NCBI GenBank assembly: GCA_031082285.1
Contig: JAVHLK010000009.1
Location: forward strand, 21,066 to 85,065
Source: Desulfomonilaceae bacterium
GTDB taxonomy: Bacteria; Desulfobacterota; Desulfomonilia; Desulfomonilales; Desulfomonilaceae
DNA length: 64,000 bases
Direction of reading: 5' to 3'
Part shown: positions 1-9,378 of the stretch, piece by piece
Position numbering within the stretch: position 1 is the first letter of the stretch
Layout: every line of letters starts with the position of its first letter
Translations under genes and position numbers: made by a program
The notes under the pieces: model-generated
The model's input: the letters and a program-made list of their open reading frames with translations, nothing else
Databases searched by the model: none
Told to the model about the DNA's origin: nothing

Positions 1-14
1 TTGAGTACCTTCTT

Positions 15-69
15 CCCGGCGGAGGCCGGGATCCAGAAAAGCGAGGCTGGGCCCCGGCCTTCGCCGGGG
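15..69. repeat. REP-like inverted pair
   Basis: Two GC-rich arms, 15-36 and 47-69, are near-perfect inverted copies of each other (CCCGGCGGAGGCCGGG against CCCCGGCCTTCGCCGGGG, both next to a CCAG/CTGG end). The form is that of a REP/BIME extragenic palindrome. It lies downstream of the minus-strand STAS-like gene and could fold as a transcript-end hairpin. No coding sequence is supported in bases 1-156. Confidence 0.5.
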
Positions 70-156
70 AGACGGCGGACATCCCGCGGAGAACGCGTGT
101 CCCTTACAACAGCCGGGACGGTGAAGAATGTGCGACCGAACTTACGAATCGAAGCA

Positions 157-540
157 CTAGTCCTCGTCCAGCCACGCCTCCGCTTCTTGTCGGTTGAAGA
201 ATGATCGCACGGGGAATTTGGTCTCCTTCGTCAGTGTATCCATCTGGTGCTTTGCGAAGGATTCTTCGTCGTATACCCTCGCTGCCTTGCGCAAGCCGCC
301 CTTTACCGCTATTTCCTGTGCCTTTGCGATGTAGTCCGTGAGCAGAATGGCTTTGGAACCGGTCCAGTCGATGAGTTCGGTGAAACCCGGAGAACAGAGT
401 CTTACCGCCTCGGCTACGTGATTGGGCCAGTCCTGAACCTCCTTCTCCTTTATCCACGAGCCGCGCATGGTGAAATAGATTCGGTTCTTGGCCGGGTCCA
501 CGGCCACAGTGTAGAAATCGTTTGAGACTATCGTCTTCAC
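157..540 (-). CDS. STAS/SpoIIAA-like small protein
   Basis: A 127-residue soluble protein. The alternation VAVDPAKNRIYFTMRGSW, then a helix, then FTELIDWTGSK and further helices resembles the small SpoIIAA-like/STAS fold used as a stand-alone domain in many proteobacteria; partner and role cannot be told. No signal peptide, membrane segment or cysteine-rich motif is visible. The GTG start at 540 is chosen because AAGGAGGAG sits at good spacing upstream. It stands alone, with about 285 bases of apparently empty sequence before the next gene. Family assignment is by eye and moderate; that it is a gene is well supported by the ribosome binding site and composition. Confidence 0.7.
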   Translation of the reverse strand: MKTIVSNDFYTVAVDPAKNRIYFTMRGSWIKEKEVQDWPNHVAEAVRLCSPGFTELIDWTGSKAILLTDYIAKAQEIAVKGGLRKAARVYDEESFAKHQMDTLTKETKFPVRSFFNRQEAEAWLDED

Positions 541-825
541 GGCTTCTCCTCCTTACCACACGGTATTTGTGAAGTTCAAAGCGCCACTCAGCGCCTCACA
601 ACACCACGTGACGCGCGCCCGACCAAGTCGTCCCCCAGGTACGCATGCGTGTGTCGCTCTCCTCCCGGTCATGCCGAAACCATTCATCAATTTCGGACTT
701 CCAATATGTTCGATCTGTTGGAGTCGCGGTCAAACCCGATCGTGCGTTTTTTCTCCCCTTCTTATGTGCAGGCTGAGAGCCGACGTGACGCCTTTCGACT
801 CCCGTGTCCGCTTCGTGAAGATGTA

Positions 826-1875
826 TCAAAAATACACCAAAGCGGAAACTCCTCCAGATATTATGGATCTCGTGTACGTTGCCGTGCCTCCGGCGGAATC
901 GCTCTCACTTATATTAACCAGAGGAATGCCCAGAATAGACACAAAGAGATGCCCGAGTTCATCCACATTGCCGCGCCCGCGAAGCTGCATCCACGAGCCC
1001 GAGGACCACAATCGACAGACAAAATTGCTGCTCACATGGAAATCATACTCAGAGTAAAATTCAAAAAATTGGGACGGCTTACGGACCTTATACTGCAGGT
1101 CGAAGCCCTCCAGCACCCTGATATCTCCGGGGATCACGAAAAGCGACAAGAAAAACCTATTGGGAACTTTTATGTCCGCCCATGCGATCGGACTGTACAG
1201 GAGGGAGGTTCTGAAGCGATGGCCGGTGAATTCTAGCCCAAGGTACGGTATCCAGAGCTTTGAAGAGAAATCACCAAAATACGTCTCGGAAAATTCGACC
1301 AATCCGGGAATGGAAAAGACAAAATCCAGGGGCTGACCTTCTGCATCCCTTGGATTGGTAAGCCCCACGGACATTTGGTCTCGCCTCAGTCCCACAAGGG
1401 CCGACAAGGAGGATGAAATCCGATAGCCCAGGTCGCCCTCAAGGGTCCACCATTGCAGTTTCGAACCGTCCCAATTACGCGCATCGAACGCCTGCTCCGC
1501 CGTTTCGATACCTATCCGCCTGGAGGCGTTGGCTTGGGCTTTCAGAGCGATAAGAACACCGGACGACGATTCAAACCGAGCGCCAAGAGCCCCTATCCAC
1601 ACATTGGCATCCCTGAACGACAGGTCCAGGTTGGTGAAAAACGGAGTCGGCAAACTGAAGTTGAGGCCGACGCGACCGTAACCAACTCGGGCATCCAAGG
1701 TCAGCGGACCGAGGCCGCAGTCCTTACCGGAGATGCACGTTCCACCCGGAACAGTTAACCCTTGGAAGCCTGGGCCGAAAAATCCCTGAGCGGTGACGGA
1801 TGTCACGAATGTTGTCAGAAGGAATACCGGCAAAGCGACAGACATGAGCCTGGACAGAGAAAACTTCCGAACCAT
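826..1875 (-). CDS. exported protein, probable outer-membrane beta-barrel
   Basis: A 349-residue protein with a clear N-terminal signal sequence (positive MVRKFSLSR, hydrophobic core, ending near SVTAQG). The rest is rich in alternating aromatic and polar residues typical of beta strands (for example RFRTSLLYSPIAWADI) and ends in VSALVYF with a C-terminal Phe, the usual signature for BAM-dependent outer-membrane barrels. No specific family was recognised. It has no close neighbour on its strand, so context says nothing about substrate. ATG at 1875 follows a GGGGA stretch at short spacing. Outer-membrane location is inference from signal peptide, beta pattern and terminal Phe. Confidence 0.7.
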   Translation of the reverse strand: MVRKFSLSRLMSVALPVFLLTTFVTSVTAQGFFGPGFQGLTVPGGTCISGKDCGLGPLTLDARVGYGRVGLNFSLPTPFFTNLDLSFRDANVWIGALGARFESSSGVLIALKAQANASRRIGIETAEQAFDARNWDGSKLQWWTLEGDLGYRISSSLSALVGLRRDQMSVGLTNPRDAEGQPLDFVFSIPGLVEFSETYFGDFSSKLWIPYLGLEFTGHRFRTSLLYSPIAWADIKVPNRFFLSLFVIPGDIRVLEGFDLQYKVRKPSQFFEFYSEYDFHVSSNFVCRLWSSGSWMQLRGRGNVDELGHLFVSILGIPLVNISESDSAGGTATYTRSIISGGVSALVYF

Positions 1876-2153
1876 ACCGTCCCCACAATCTCACCCAAGG
1901 CCTCGAACGGCGTAATCCAGGGCTTATACACTGGGGGTGCCGTGCGAGGGTGACAATGATAATAGATCAAAACGATGGACAAAACATAGCCTGCACGAGC
2001 TCAAAAAGTCAAGAAAATTCCGGGCTTCTCTGTCGATCATAAGCAGGGCTGATGCAGCCGCCCATGCCGTTGAAACGGTCCCGCTGTGTCGGATTCTTTT
2101 CCAAACCGTTGCCGCAACCGGGATCGAGGAGATCCGACGTCCCCAGAGAAGGG

Positions 2154-2699
2154 CTATTCAACAGCTCCATGTTGCTTCAACAGTTTCGCAATTTCAGGGG
2201 TTGCGGCCACGCACAGCGCCGTCATACAGCACTTCTCTCCTTCACACAGATCTTCTACGGCGGCCAATCTCTCCAGATCCACGCAGTCCACTCCGGTGAG
2301 CGGCAGGTCTGTCCAGATATACGTCGCCTCCGCGTTGACGTCCGCGCCTTGCTCGAGCAAGAGACGCACCATCTCGACGTTTCCCGCCGCCGCGGCCTGC
2401 ATGAGGGCTGTAGGCCCCTGCCTGGACTTGTTGTTGACGTCGGCGCCCTCTGCGAGAAGGTGCTTGACAATATCCAGTTGACCCTTGGCCGCCGCGGCGA
2501 TCAGCGGGGTAAGACCTCCACAGGAATGATTGATGGCCGCTCCCTTCGCGGTCAATACCTTTACCGCGGCAAGATCGCCCTTTACCGCCGCCATGAGCAG
2601 GTCGAAATTGGAGTCGGCCCTTACCGCATCAATCCTACCCCCAAGGATCCCGAGCGCAATCGTAAAGAGAATCGGGGTCGTCATCTTGGCTCGGTTCAT
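2154..2699 (-). CDS. exported ankyrin-repeat protein
   Basis: A 181-residue protein with a short signal peptide (MNRAKMTTPILFTIALGILGG, cleavage probably near AVRADS), then about three consecutive ankyrin repeats (LLMAAVKGDLAAVKVL, TPLIAAAAKGQLDIVKHLLAEGADVN, TALMQAAAAGNVEMVRLLLEQGADVN). After these comes an insertion with CVDL, EKCCM and LCVAA cysteines and a last half repeat (TPEIAKLLKQHG). The ATG at 2699 is preferred over one 39 bases upstream because GGAGG lies eight bases before it. Periplasmic location is inferred. It is one of four ankyrin genes in the window and is most like the exported one at 49700. The ligand is unknown. Confidence 0.8.
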   Translation of the reverse strand: MNRAKMTTPILFTIALGILGGRIDAVRADSNFDLLMAAVKGDLAAVKVLTAKGAAINHSCGGLTPLIAAAAKGQLDIVKHLLAEGADVNNKSRQGPTALMQAAAAGNVEMVRLLLEQGADVNAEATYIWTDLPLTGVDCVDLERLAAVEDLCEGEKCCMTALCVAATPEIAKLLKQHGAVE

Positions 2700-3043
2700 G
2701 TGTTCCTCCAGTATGTGTAGCGCCTTGACATGTTCCAAATCTCATAACGGTCTTCCCGGGGCCGTCTTAGAGGCCCCTGTCCGGGTTGAAGAAAGTCGGT
2801 TTCTTTGGTTCCACCGGCGTTTCACCGCGGGGCACGGAGTTGCCCATGGTGCGACCCTCGCGTTCCTGAAACCTCGAGATCTACATCTCCGTCTCTCGCT
2901 ACGATCCGTCGAGGTGGAGAGCCTCGGTCATTGAGCCGAACACGGCGTGCGACATCTCAGGTCTTTTTCCAACGGGAAACGGGAGTGCCCGCGCACGCGC
3001 GTGAAGAGGTCGGTCTCATTCATTGCCTTGATCGAAGCAGGGT
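2700..3043. other. intergenic region without recognised gene
   Basis: No reading frame here has both a ribosome binding site and protein-like composition. A GGGGCC/GGCCCC hairpin with an eight-base loop lies at 2758-2777. It has no T-tract, so calling it the terminator of the minus-strand HU gene is only a guess. Confidence 0.4.
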
Positions 3044-3328
3044 TCACGCGGGCTTCTTCACCGCATCTCTCAGAGCTTTTGCCGCGGCAAATCGAGGAAC
3101 GTCGGCCGCCGGGATCTTGATTTTCTTTCGAGTCTGCGGGTTCACGCCGGTCCGGGCTTTTCTTCGCACCACTTTAAAGGACCCCAGATCCGCTATTCGG
3201 ATCGTGCCGTCCTTCTTTTTCAGTGACGAGTAAATAGCCGTTACGATAGCCTCCAGCGCAGCGGAGGCCGCTTTCTTGGTGATACCGGCTTCTTCTGCGA
3301 TCATGCCGACCAGTTCAGCTTTTGTCAT
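3044..3328 (-). CDS. HU/IHF-family DNA-binding protein
   Basis: A 94-residue histone-like protein, the usual length for HU. It starts TKAELVGMIAEEAGITKKAA (dimerisation helices), continues GTIRIADLGSFKVVRRKARTGVNPQTRKKIKIPAADVPRF (beta arm that bends DNA, with the RKARTGVNPQT signature) and ends in a basic helix (AKALRDAVKKPA). It should dimerise and bend nucleoid DNA non-specifically. An in-frame GTG directly precedes the ATG at 3328; the ATG has the better spacing from the upstream GGGGGT. Transcribed divergently from the histidine kinase. HU rather than IHF is preferred because it stands alone, but paralogue identity cannot be settled here. Confidence 0.93.
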   Translation of the reverse strand: MTKAELVGMIAEEAGITKKAASAALEAIVTAIYSSLKKKDGTIRIADLGSFKVVRRKARTGVNPQTRKKIKIPAADVPRFAAAKALRDAVKKPA

Positions 3329-3457
3329 CACATACCCCCACCAAATTCAGAAGATGAAGACAGCCTGAGGCCGCTAGATTAGCGAGCTGAGGCTGCATTG
3401 TCAAGGGATTCGACCCGCCGCTCTCCGGTCCGTCTTGCCGCGGTGAATCCAATTTCA

Positions 3458-3487
3458 TTGACATTTCTCACCGTATTGAAATATCTT
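3458..3487 (+). promoter_or_regulatory. candidate sigma-70 promoter for the histidine kinase
   Basis: A perfect TTGACA (3458-3463) is followed after 18 bases by TATCTT (3482-3487), a 4/6 match to the -10 consensus. It lies in the divergent HU/kinase intergenic region, pointing at the kinase about 60 bases from its start. Confidence 0.4.
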
Positions 3488-3544
3488 CTTAAACGTGACA
3501 TGATGTAAAAACTGGTGTCCACTCATGGTGGTGAATACGGGGGG

Positions 3545-6076
3545 ATGATGAAGGACCGGGATAAGACGAGACGGCAACTCATCAAAGAGCTTGTTCAATT
3601 GCGTGAAGTACTGGCCGAGATACGGGGAGTACCGGTAGATTCGCTGCAATTGGGAGATTACGAGGAACTCCCGGATCAGACAAGGAACTCACGCGACGCC
3701 ACCCAAACCATCGATCTCAAGGGCCTCTTTACTGACGACATTACCACCTCGGGGAGCTTCGATATACGGGGAGACATATGGGCGACCACTTTCGGAAAGC
3801 TGCTCCAGGCTCTTCCTATTCCTGCCTTCCTGATTGACGAATCCCAAAGGATTTCCGTTGCAAACCAAGCGTGCGCGAGAATTAATCCCACCTATGTAAG
3901 CGTCGTCGGCTCGCCTTTTTCCAATCTGTTCCCGGATCGGTCCGAAGCCGTCGCGGCCGACGCACTGCTGGGAGCCGTATTCGAAGATAGAAAGCCGAGA
4001 ATTCACGAGTACAAAATAGAGATTGGGAAGAACGTCGTGTGGGGGCGAATGACCTTCAGGTCCATGAGAATCATGAACGAACGGTACATTCTGGTGCTGA
4101 TGGAAGACCTCACCCGAGAGAGAAAACAGAACCATCTCAGTCAAGCTCGTCGGCAGCGACTCACCAAAGAAATAGCCCTTCGCAAGAAAGCGGAAAACGA
4201 GTTGCGGGAAAGGGAGGAAGTCCTGAGAAACGTGTTGAACGCCTCACCGGTCGGGATCGGTTATGTCGAGGGAAGGACGATGCTCTGGGCTAACCGTCGA
4301 ATGGTCGAAATGTTCGGGCTTGAAGACGACACAGACTACGGAGGCGGAAGCACCAGAGTCTTGTATGCATCCGAAGAAGAATACACACGTGTCGGCAAGA
4401 CCCTCTACGAGGGTCTCAGTTCCGAATCACATGCGAGCACCGATGCACTGTTCAAGAAGAGAGACGGGTCGGTATTTCACGGCCACATCGGGATCAGTGC
4501 GTTGGATGCAACGAACCCGATGAAGGGGGCCGTGGCGACCATTCTGGACATATCGGAACGGAAAAGGGCCGAGCACGCGTTGAAAAACAGCGAGAAGCGG
4601 TTTCGCGCGATTTACGATAACGTACCCATAATGATAAACGCGTTCTCCCCGGAAGGGAAAATTCTATTGTGGAATCGTGAGATTGAAAAGAGACTGGGGT
4701 GGTCTTTGGAAGAAGCGCAAACGGTTGATGTCCTTGCCCTGTGCTATCCCGACCCCCAAGCATATCGCGTCGTAAAGGAGTCCATTGACGCAGCCGACGG
4801 CCAATTTCGCGAATTCACACCCTTGGACAAGAATGGATCCCAACATACCCAGTTGTGGGCAAACTTTCGCCTACCCGACGGCAGCGTGATTTCCGTCGGG
4901 CACGACGTTACCGAGCTCAGGCGATCGGAACGGAAGCTTGAGGTGCAACAAAGGCGATTCGAGACATTGGCCCGATACGCTCCCTTTGGATTGGTAATGG
5001 CGAGTGAGGACGGAACATACTTGTACGTCAACCCCAAGTTCAAGGAACTGTTCGGATATGATTTGAGCGAGATCGGAAATGGACGGGAATTCTGCAGATT
5101 GGCCTTTCCGGATCCCGCGTACCGTCACGAAGTCATTTCACTGTGGAAGCATGACTTGGAGAAAGCCGAAGTGGGAGAATTGAGACCGCGTATTTGTCGT
5201 GTCAAGTGCAAGGACGGTACGCACAAAGAGATACTGTTCAGACCCGTTCAATTGGAATCGGGCGAGCACTTCATCACATGCGGGGACGTTACGGAGCAGA
5301 AGCGGGCGGAAGAAGAAATTAGAAGTGCGCTGGAACTCTCGGTGCGCCTCCGTCAAGAAGCAGAGGCGGCCAATACGGCCAAGAGCAGATTCCTCTCCAA
5401 CATGAGCCATGAGATACGGACACCCTTGAATGCCGTAATCGGGTTTTCACAGATCCTGGAAGATCAGTCCTACGGGGAGTTGAACGATCAACAGATTAAG
5501 TTCGTCAGATACATTGCGGAAAGCGGGGCACATTTGCTCCATCTGATTAACGAAATCTTGGACCTGGCCAAGGTGGAGGCCGGGAAGATGGCGCTTCAGG
5601 ACGACTATGTGGATGTGGAGAGACTCCTGCGGTCCAGCCTGGAAATGATCGATCAGACGGCTCGACGGAAAGGCATCCGAATTGACATTGATTTCGACAA
5701 AGGCCTTTCCGGCATGAAGATTAAGGCGGATGAAGTGAAACTGCGGCAGATCATATTCAACCTTCTCTCCAATTCGGCCAAGTTCACGCCCGATGGAGGA
5801 ACCATCACATTGAAGGCCGTGGTACAAGGCAAGTCTTTGCTTGTGGGCATCTCGGACTCCGGTGCCGGTTTCAGACCTGAAGACAAGGAACGAATTTTCG
5901 AGGCCTTCGAACAGGGCGACAACTCCCTGATCCGTAAGCACGGTGGAACAGGTCTGGGGCTCGCGTTGACTCGCAAACTGGTTGAACTCCACGGGGGTAC
6001 GATCCGGGCGGAGAGTGAAGGGCTGAACAAAGGGAGCACGTTCTCATTCACCATTCCGATGGTGGAGCAGGACTGA
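3545..6076 (+). CDS. multi-PAS sensor histidine kinase, cytoplasmic
   Basis: An 843-residue kinase without membrane segments. It begins with a Leu-rich helix (RRQLIKELVQLREVLAE), then four PAS-type sensor domains at about 88-185, 215-335, 345-460 and 465-585, each but the first followed by the charged PAC linker pattern (DISERKRAEHAL, DVTEQKRAEEEI). The HisKA dimerisation helix carries the H-box SNMSHEIRTPLNAVIGF with phospho-His at about 622, followed by a HATPase domain with N-box (LLSNSAKF), DSGAGF and GTGLGLALTRKLVELHGG. It should autophosphorylate in response to an intracellular signal such as redox state or a ligand. There is no receiver domain and no response regulator nearby, so it is an orphan. 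The start is uncertain: ATG 3545, ATG 3548 or an upstream GTG at 3515. Confidence 0.92.
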   Translation: MMKDRDKTRRQLIKELVQLREVLAEIRGVPVDSLQLGDYEELPDQTRNSRDATQTIDLKGLFTDDITTSGSFDIRGDIWATTFGKLLQALPIPAFLIDESQRISVANQACARINPTYVSVVGSPFSNLFPDRSEAVAADALLGAVFEDRKPRIHEYKIEIGKNVVWGRMTFRSMRIMNERYILVLMEDLTRERKQNHLSQARRQRLTKEIALRKKAENELREREEVLRNVLNASPVGIGYVEGRTMLWANRRMVEMFGLEDDTDYGGGSTRVLYASEEEYTRVGKTLYEGLSSESHASTDALFKKRDGSVFHGHIGISALDATNPMKGAVATILDISERKRAEHALKNSEKRFRAIYDNVPIMINAFSPEGKILLWNREIEKRLGWSLEEAQTVDVLALCYPDPQAYRVVKESIDAADGQFREFTPLDKNGSQHTQLWANFRLPDGSVISVGHDVTELRRSERKLEVQQRRFETLARYAPFGLVMASEDGTYLYVNPKFKELFGYDLSEIGNGREFCRLAFPDPAYRHEVISLWKHDLEKAEVGELRPRICRVKCKDGTHKEILFRPVQLESGEHFITCGDVTEQKRAEEEIRSALELSVRLRQEAEAANTAKSRFLSNMSHEIRTPLNAVIGFSQILEDQSYGELNDQQIKFVRYIAESGAHLLHLINEILDLAKVEAGKMALQDDYVDVERLLRSSLEMIDQTARRKGIRIDIDFDKGLSGMKIKADEVKLRQIIFNLLSNSAKFTPDGGTITLKAVVQGKSLLVGISDSGAGFRPEDKERIFEAFEQGDNSLIRKHGGTGLGLALTRKLVELHGGTIRAESEGLNKGSTFSFTIPMVEQD

Positions 6077-6295
6077 CCACATTCTTGGACGGCCCAAAAC
6101 CCGCCGCTCGGAACTGAAAGGGTCTGATAGCGTTACGAAAGAGTCGGCAAGTCGGCATCCGGTTTTTCGCTTCGGTCAATACGGGCTCCATGCCGCCGAA
6201 TATAGTGGATTCCTGGAGCCTTAATCGAGTATAATCTCTTCAAATCAGTGACGATTCTTCGTGATTCGCAAGATCCCGGATATGGTGACGCGGAA

Positions 6296-6958
6296 ATGAA
6301 GCGCAGGATTGACGGCAGGGGAATTCTCAAGGACCTTACGGGCGGAATGACCGAAGAGGACCTGAGGAAGAAGTACGATTTGTCGGCCGCGCAACTTCGC
6401 TCGGCCTGTAAGTTGTTTCTGGAAATTCGAATGCGAAGATTGCAGGCGATTTTCGATGACATTCACTTGGGGATGACCGATATCCAGCTCATAGAGAAGT
6501 ACCAGCTCTCTCGGGAGGGATTGGCCGGAGTCAAGGAAGAGTACGCCCGGCCCGACGGATCGGTATTCTGTGACGGAAAGGTTTCACGCGCCTCACGCGA
6601 CGGCCGAGCGAAAAGGGTGGATTTCCGAAAAGCATTGAGAAACTTCCCCAGTGTACTCGTGTCTGCGAGTGAAGCGGGGAGGGCAGGTACGCCATACCAA
6701 CTCAACGACATCACGGAGACGGGCGTAGGAATATCCGGAATTGTCGTGCGAGTTGGAGACGTGAAGACCATCATTGTCCTGGGAGATGAAACGGGGCTGG
6801 TGGTTCCGTTCGAATTCGAGGCCGAATGTCGTTGGACGGGGACGCAAGAACCACACGGGGATCCTTGCGCGGGATTTCGCATCACCCGGATATCGAACAA
6901 GGACTATGAGTTTCTCAGACAGTTCATCGGGCAATACACGTTTGCCGTGGAGATTTGA
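6296..6958 (+). CDS. PilZ-like protein with two N-terminal GMTDxEL modules
   Basis: A 220-residue protein. The N-terminal third holds two copies of a roughly 33-residue helical module (LTGGMTEEDLRKKYDLSAAQL and IHLGMTDIQLIEKYQLSREGL). The C-terminal half (about 115-220) has the beta-rich pattern of a PilZ-type domain (NDITETGVGISG, then FEFEAECRW, then AGFRI), but the canonical RxxxR and D/NxSxxG c-di-GMP motifs are degenerate (LNDITETGVG resembles the second). Cytoplasmic; no signal peptide. ATG 6296 is chosen over a GTG 48 bases upstream that lacks a ribosome binding site. The next gene has the same architecture, suggesting tandem duplication. Output partner unknown. Confidence 0.72.
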   Translation: MKRRIDGRGILKDLTGGMTEEDLRKKYDLSAAQLRSACKLFLEIRMRRLQAIFDDIHLGMTDIQLIEKYQLSREGLAGVKEEYARPDGSVFCDGKVSRASRDGRAKRVDFRKALRNFPSVLVSASEAGRAGTPYQLNDITETGVGISGIVVRVGDVKTIIVLGDETGLVVPFEFEAECRWTGTQEPHGDPCAGFRITRISNKDYEFLRQFIGQYTFAVEI

Positions 6959-7198
6959 TTTATCGACGGGCACGTCCCCTCCCGTGTCCCTCTCATGAAT
7001 CTTGCGCTCCCCTGAAGTGGGGGCGTCCCCGGAGCGACGAAGCAATCTCGGCGCGAAAAATGCGTAACCGAACCGTTGAAAGAGGGTGCACGGTCTCTTT
7101 CGAGAAAAGCGTTTCCAACCGGACCGACCGATATTCGGAACTCTGATTGCATTTCCGAACCGTGCACACCCTTCGGAAGTCCTTTGAGGGGGAATCTC

Positions 7199-7777
7199 AT
7201 GCCTCGCAAAATCAATGCCAACCGACTGGTTGCCGAGATACGGTCCCGAGCGTCAGATTTCGAGTTGATGGAGAAGTACGGCCTGTCTTTCGTGCTCTTG
7301 CAAAGAGTACTGGAAAAACTTGTACACAGATGTGCGCTCAGACCCGAGGAGCTGATGGAACGAGGAGCGTACTTCGACGATCCCAAGAATCGGGTCCAAA
7401 CCCGTCGTGAGCCCAGAACATACCTGAGAATTCCCCTCCGGGTGGAAGTGATAGGAGATTCGTCGGCATCCGGCGTAATTATTGACCTGTCCGAACGTGG
7501 GTTCCGGACGAGGGGTCTTGAAATCGGCGCGTTTGACAAAAAGTTGTTCGCGATGCGAACCGGTAAGGAGCCAATCCCGTCAATGTTCCAACTGGAGGCC
7601 GTGTGTAGATGGACACGAATTGATCTGGCCGAGGTAATGTTGAGTGAGGCCGGATTTGAAATCGTCAAAGTCTCCGAGAGAGACTTCCGTGAGATGCTTC
7701 AAATCATGGAACGTCTCGGTGCGGGAGATCGCAATGTCATGAGGCCGAAGACCGACTCACACGGCCACGACAAATAG
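7199..7777 (+). CDS. PilZ-domain protein with one N-terminal GMTDxEL-type module
   Basis: A 192-residue paralogue of the preceding gene. One module is visible at the N terminus (SRASDFELMEKYGLSFVLLQRVLEKL), followed by a more orthodox PilZ domain: RREPRTYLRIPL supplies an RxxxR-like motif, IIDLSERGFRTRGL the D-x-S-x-x-G motif, then FQLEAVCRWTR. It could therefore bind cyclic di-GMP. ATG 7199 is fixed by GAGGGGGAA just upstream. It lies 240 bases after the first PilZ-like gene on the same strand. It may link c-di-GMP to an unknown output; no motility or polysaccharide gene is close by. Confidence 0.8.
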   Translation: MPRKINANRLVAEIRSRASDFELMEKYGLSFVLLQRVLEKLVHRCALRPEELMERGAYFDDPKNRVQTRREPRTYLRIPLRVEVIGDSSASGVIIDLSERGFRTRGLEIGAFDKKLFAMRTGKEPIPSMFQLEAVCRWTRIDLAEVMLSEAGFEIVKVSERDFREMLQIMERLGAGDRNVMRPKTDSHGHDK

Positions 7778-7999
7778 GTGACTTCTCCTCTGCATTCCGT
7801 GAGAGTTTCCACCATTGAAACGGACTTTGGAGAAAACTTCCGTCATATGCCTACAAGCACGGTGGTCGGCAGTGAAGAGGGGATGAAGAGACGCAGCGAA
7901 CGACGGGAAGCGACTGCCCCGTGGCGTCTCCGACAACGTGCGCATGTCTCGCGATTGCTTCAATCCGCCACGGACTACCCCACGGCGAATGCCTCCCCA

Positions 8000-9310
8000 C
8001 TATTTCACGCGTATCCACAGCAGCTTGGCCACGGCCGGGCCTTCGTTGTGCCATTGGGTGGGGATGTCGGATTCCAGGTAGACCACGTCGCCCGGACCGA
8101 GCGAATATCCCTCCTTGTCGATCGACATGGTGATCCTGCCCGCGATTACGTAACCAAGCTCCGCACCCTTGTACACGAAGAAATGCGACGGGAGCTTCGT
8201 GTTCGGAGCAATTTCCAGCAGGAAGGGTTCGGCCCTCGTCTCCAAATCAACCGGTGTGAGAGCTTTCGCGAAGAGCCCCTCGGAATTCAGATCGGGAAAC
8301 CTGATCTCCGTCGCGTCGGACGCGGGAAACACGAGCTTCTTGGACATGTCGGTCTTGGCCTGGAAAAACGAGCTGACGTTCACGGACAAAACTTCCGCCA
8401 TCTTGAGCAACGCGGGTATGGAAGGAAAAATAAGGCTGCTCTCTACCTGAGAGATGGTGCTGGGAGTAACTCCCACGAGTCTTGCCAGTTCAGTCTGGGA
8501 GAAGCCGCGCTTGGTCCGTATTTCCTTGAGCCTGCGACCCAATTCAATTCGCCCGGACGCTCCGGCTTCGTCTTCAATGTTGATCTCAAGGTCCTTTGTC
8601 CAGTAGGTAAACGGCTTGTGCTGATTATCGAGGCTCCTTTTTTCGGCCTTCAGGATGGTCAGGGAAGTGGTGCCTCGCTTGATGGAAAGGTCGATCGCCA
8701 CCTGGGCTATCTGGTTGATTTGGGCCTTTTGGCGAGGTGAGTGAGCGTCCTTTTCCATGATCCAGTAGGCGATGGTGTTCAGTTCATACAGCCGGGGACA
8801 CGAGTGGGAATAAAAGTGCAATAACTCTTCCTCGCCCCCCCAGAGCTCTTGCATGCCGGTCATGCTCTCGAAGACGAAGCGGACTTCTCCCGTGAGCGAG
8901 GCATGAACTCCGTACAAGGCGTCCATCACTTGATTCGGGTGGCGGGGATCGTCGACTCTCACGATTCGGCACGGCCATTCCGGACGATCCTCATAGTAGA
9001 ATCGCAGAAACACGTCCGATCCCGCGCCTTTGCCCCAGGTGAAGCAGTCCAGTATGGTCAGGCCGGGGTACTCGGCAAGAGGCCCCAATTTCTCGAGAAG
9101 ATTTCGCGGGGAGCGGTCGAAGGTCGCATAGATGATAGGTTGATTCTCACTTCTGCAGGTCTGGGCAAAGTTGAGGCAAAATGCCGAAGCGAGACTTCCC
9201 GCATCATCGTACCAGATGACGTTGTCGCCTATGAACAAGCCGCCCAGCAAGCGGTCCAGTTTCTCGATGCCTGAGGACACAGGCTGCTTTCGTGTGGTCG
9301 GCTTTGCCAT
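8000..9310 (-). CDS. KaiC/RecA-like domain fused to XRE HTH and cupin
   Basis: A 436-residue three-domain protein. Residues 1-250 have the KaiC/RadA-type RecA fold order (SSGIEKLDRLLGGLFIGDNV, IIYATFDRSP, VRFVFESMTGM, TSLTILKAEKRS), but the P-loop position reads GDNVIWYDDAGS with no GK[ST], so ATP hydrolysis is doubtful. Residues 258-312 are an XRE helix-turn-helix (LKEIRTKRGFSQTELARLVG, TPSTISQVE). Residues 365-436 are a cupin (LPSHFFVYKGAELGYVIAG, GYSLGPGDVVYLESDIPTQW). XRE-cupin proteins usually sense a small ligand and repress nearby genes. Fusing this to a dead KaiC-like domain is unusual. It is monocistronic and its target is unknown. Confidence 0.85.
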   Translation of the reverse strand: MAKPTTRKQPVSSGIEKLDRLLGGLFIGDNVIWYDDAGSLASAFCLNFAQTCRSENQPIIYATFDRSPRNLLEKLGPLAEYPGLTILDCFTWGKGAGSDVFLRFYYEDRPEWPCRIVRVDDPRHPNQVMDALYGVHASLTGEVRFVFESMTGMQELWGGEEELLHFYSHSCPRLYELNTIAYWIMEKDAHSPRQKAQINQIAQVAIDLSIKRGTTSLTILKAEKRSLDNQHKPFTYWTKDLEINIEDEAGASGRIELGRRLKEIRTKRGFSQTELARLVGVTPSTISQVESSLIFPSIPALLKMAEVLSVNVSSFFQAKTDMSKKLVFPASDATEIRFPDLNSEGLFAKALTPVDLETRAEPFLLEIAPNTKLPSHFFVYKGAELGYVIAGRITMSIDKEGYSLGPGDVVYLESDIPTQWHNEGPAVAKLLWIRVK

Positions 9311-9378
9311 TGGGGGTCACCTAACCGTGTTTCGTCTTACTCTGGCCGTTCTTGCTTCACGATTCGTGTGCAGGCGGT

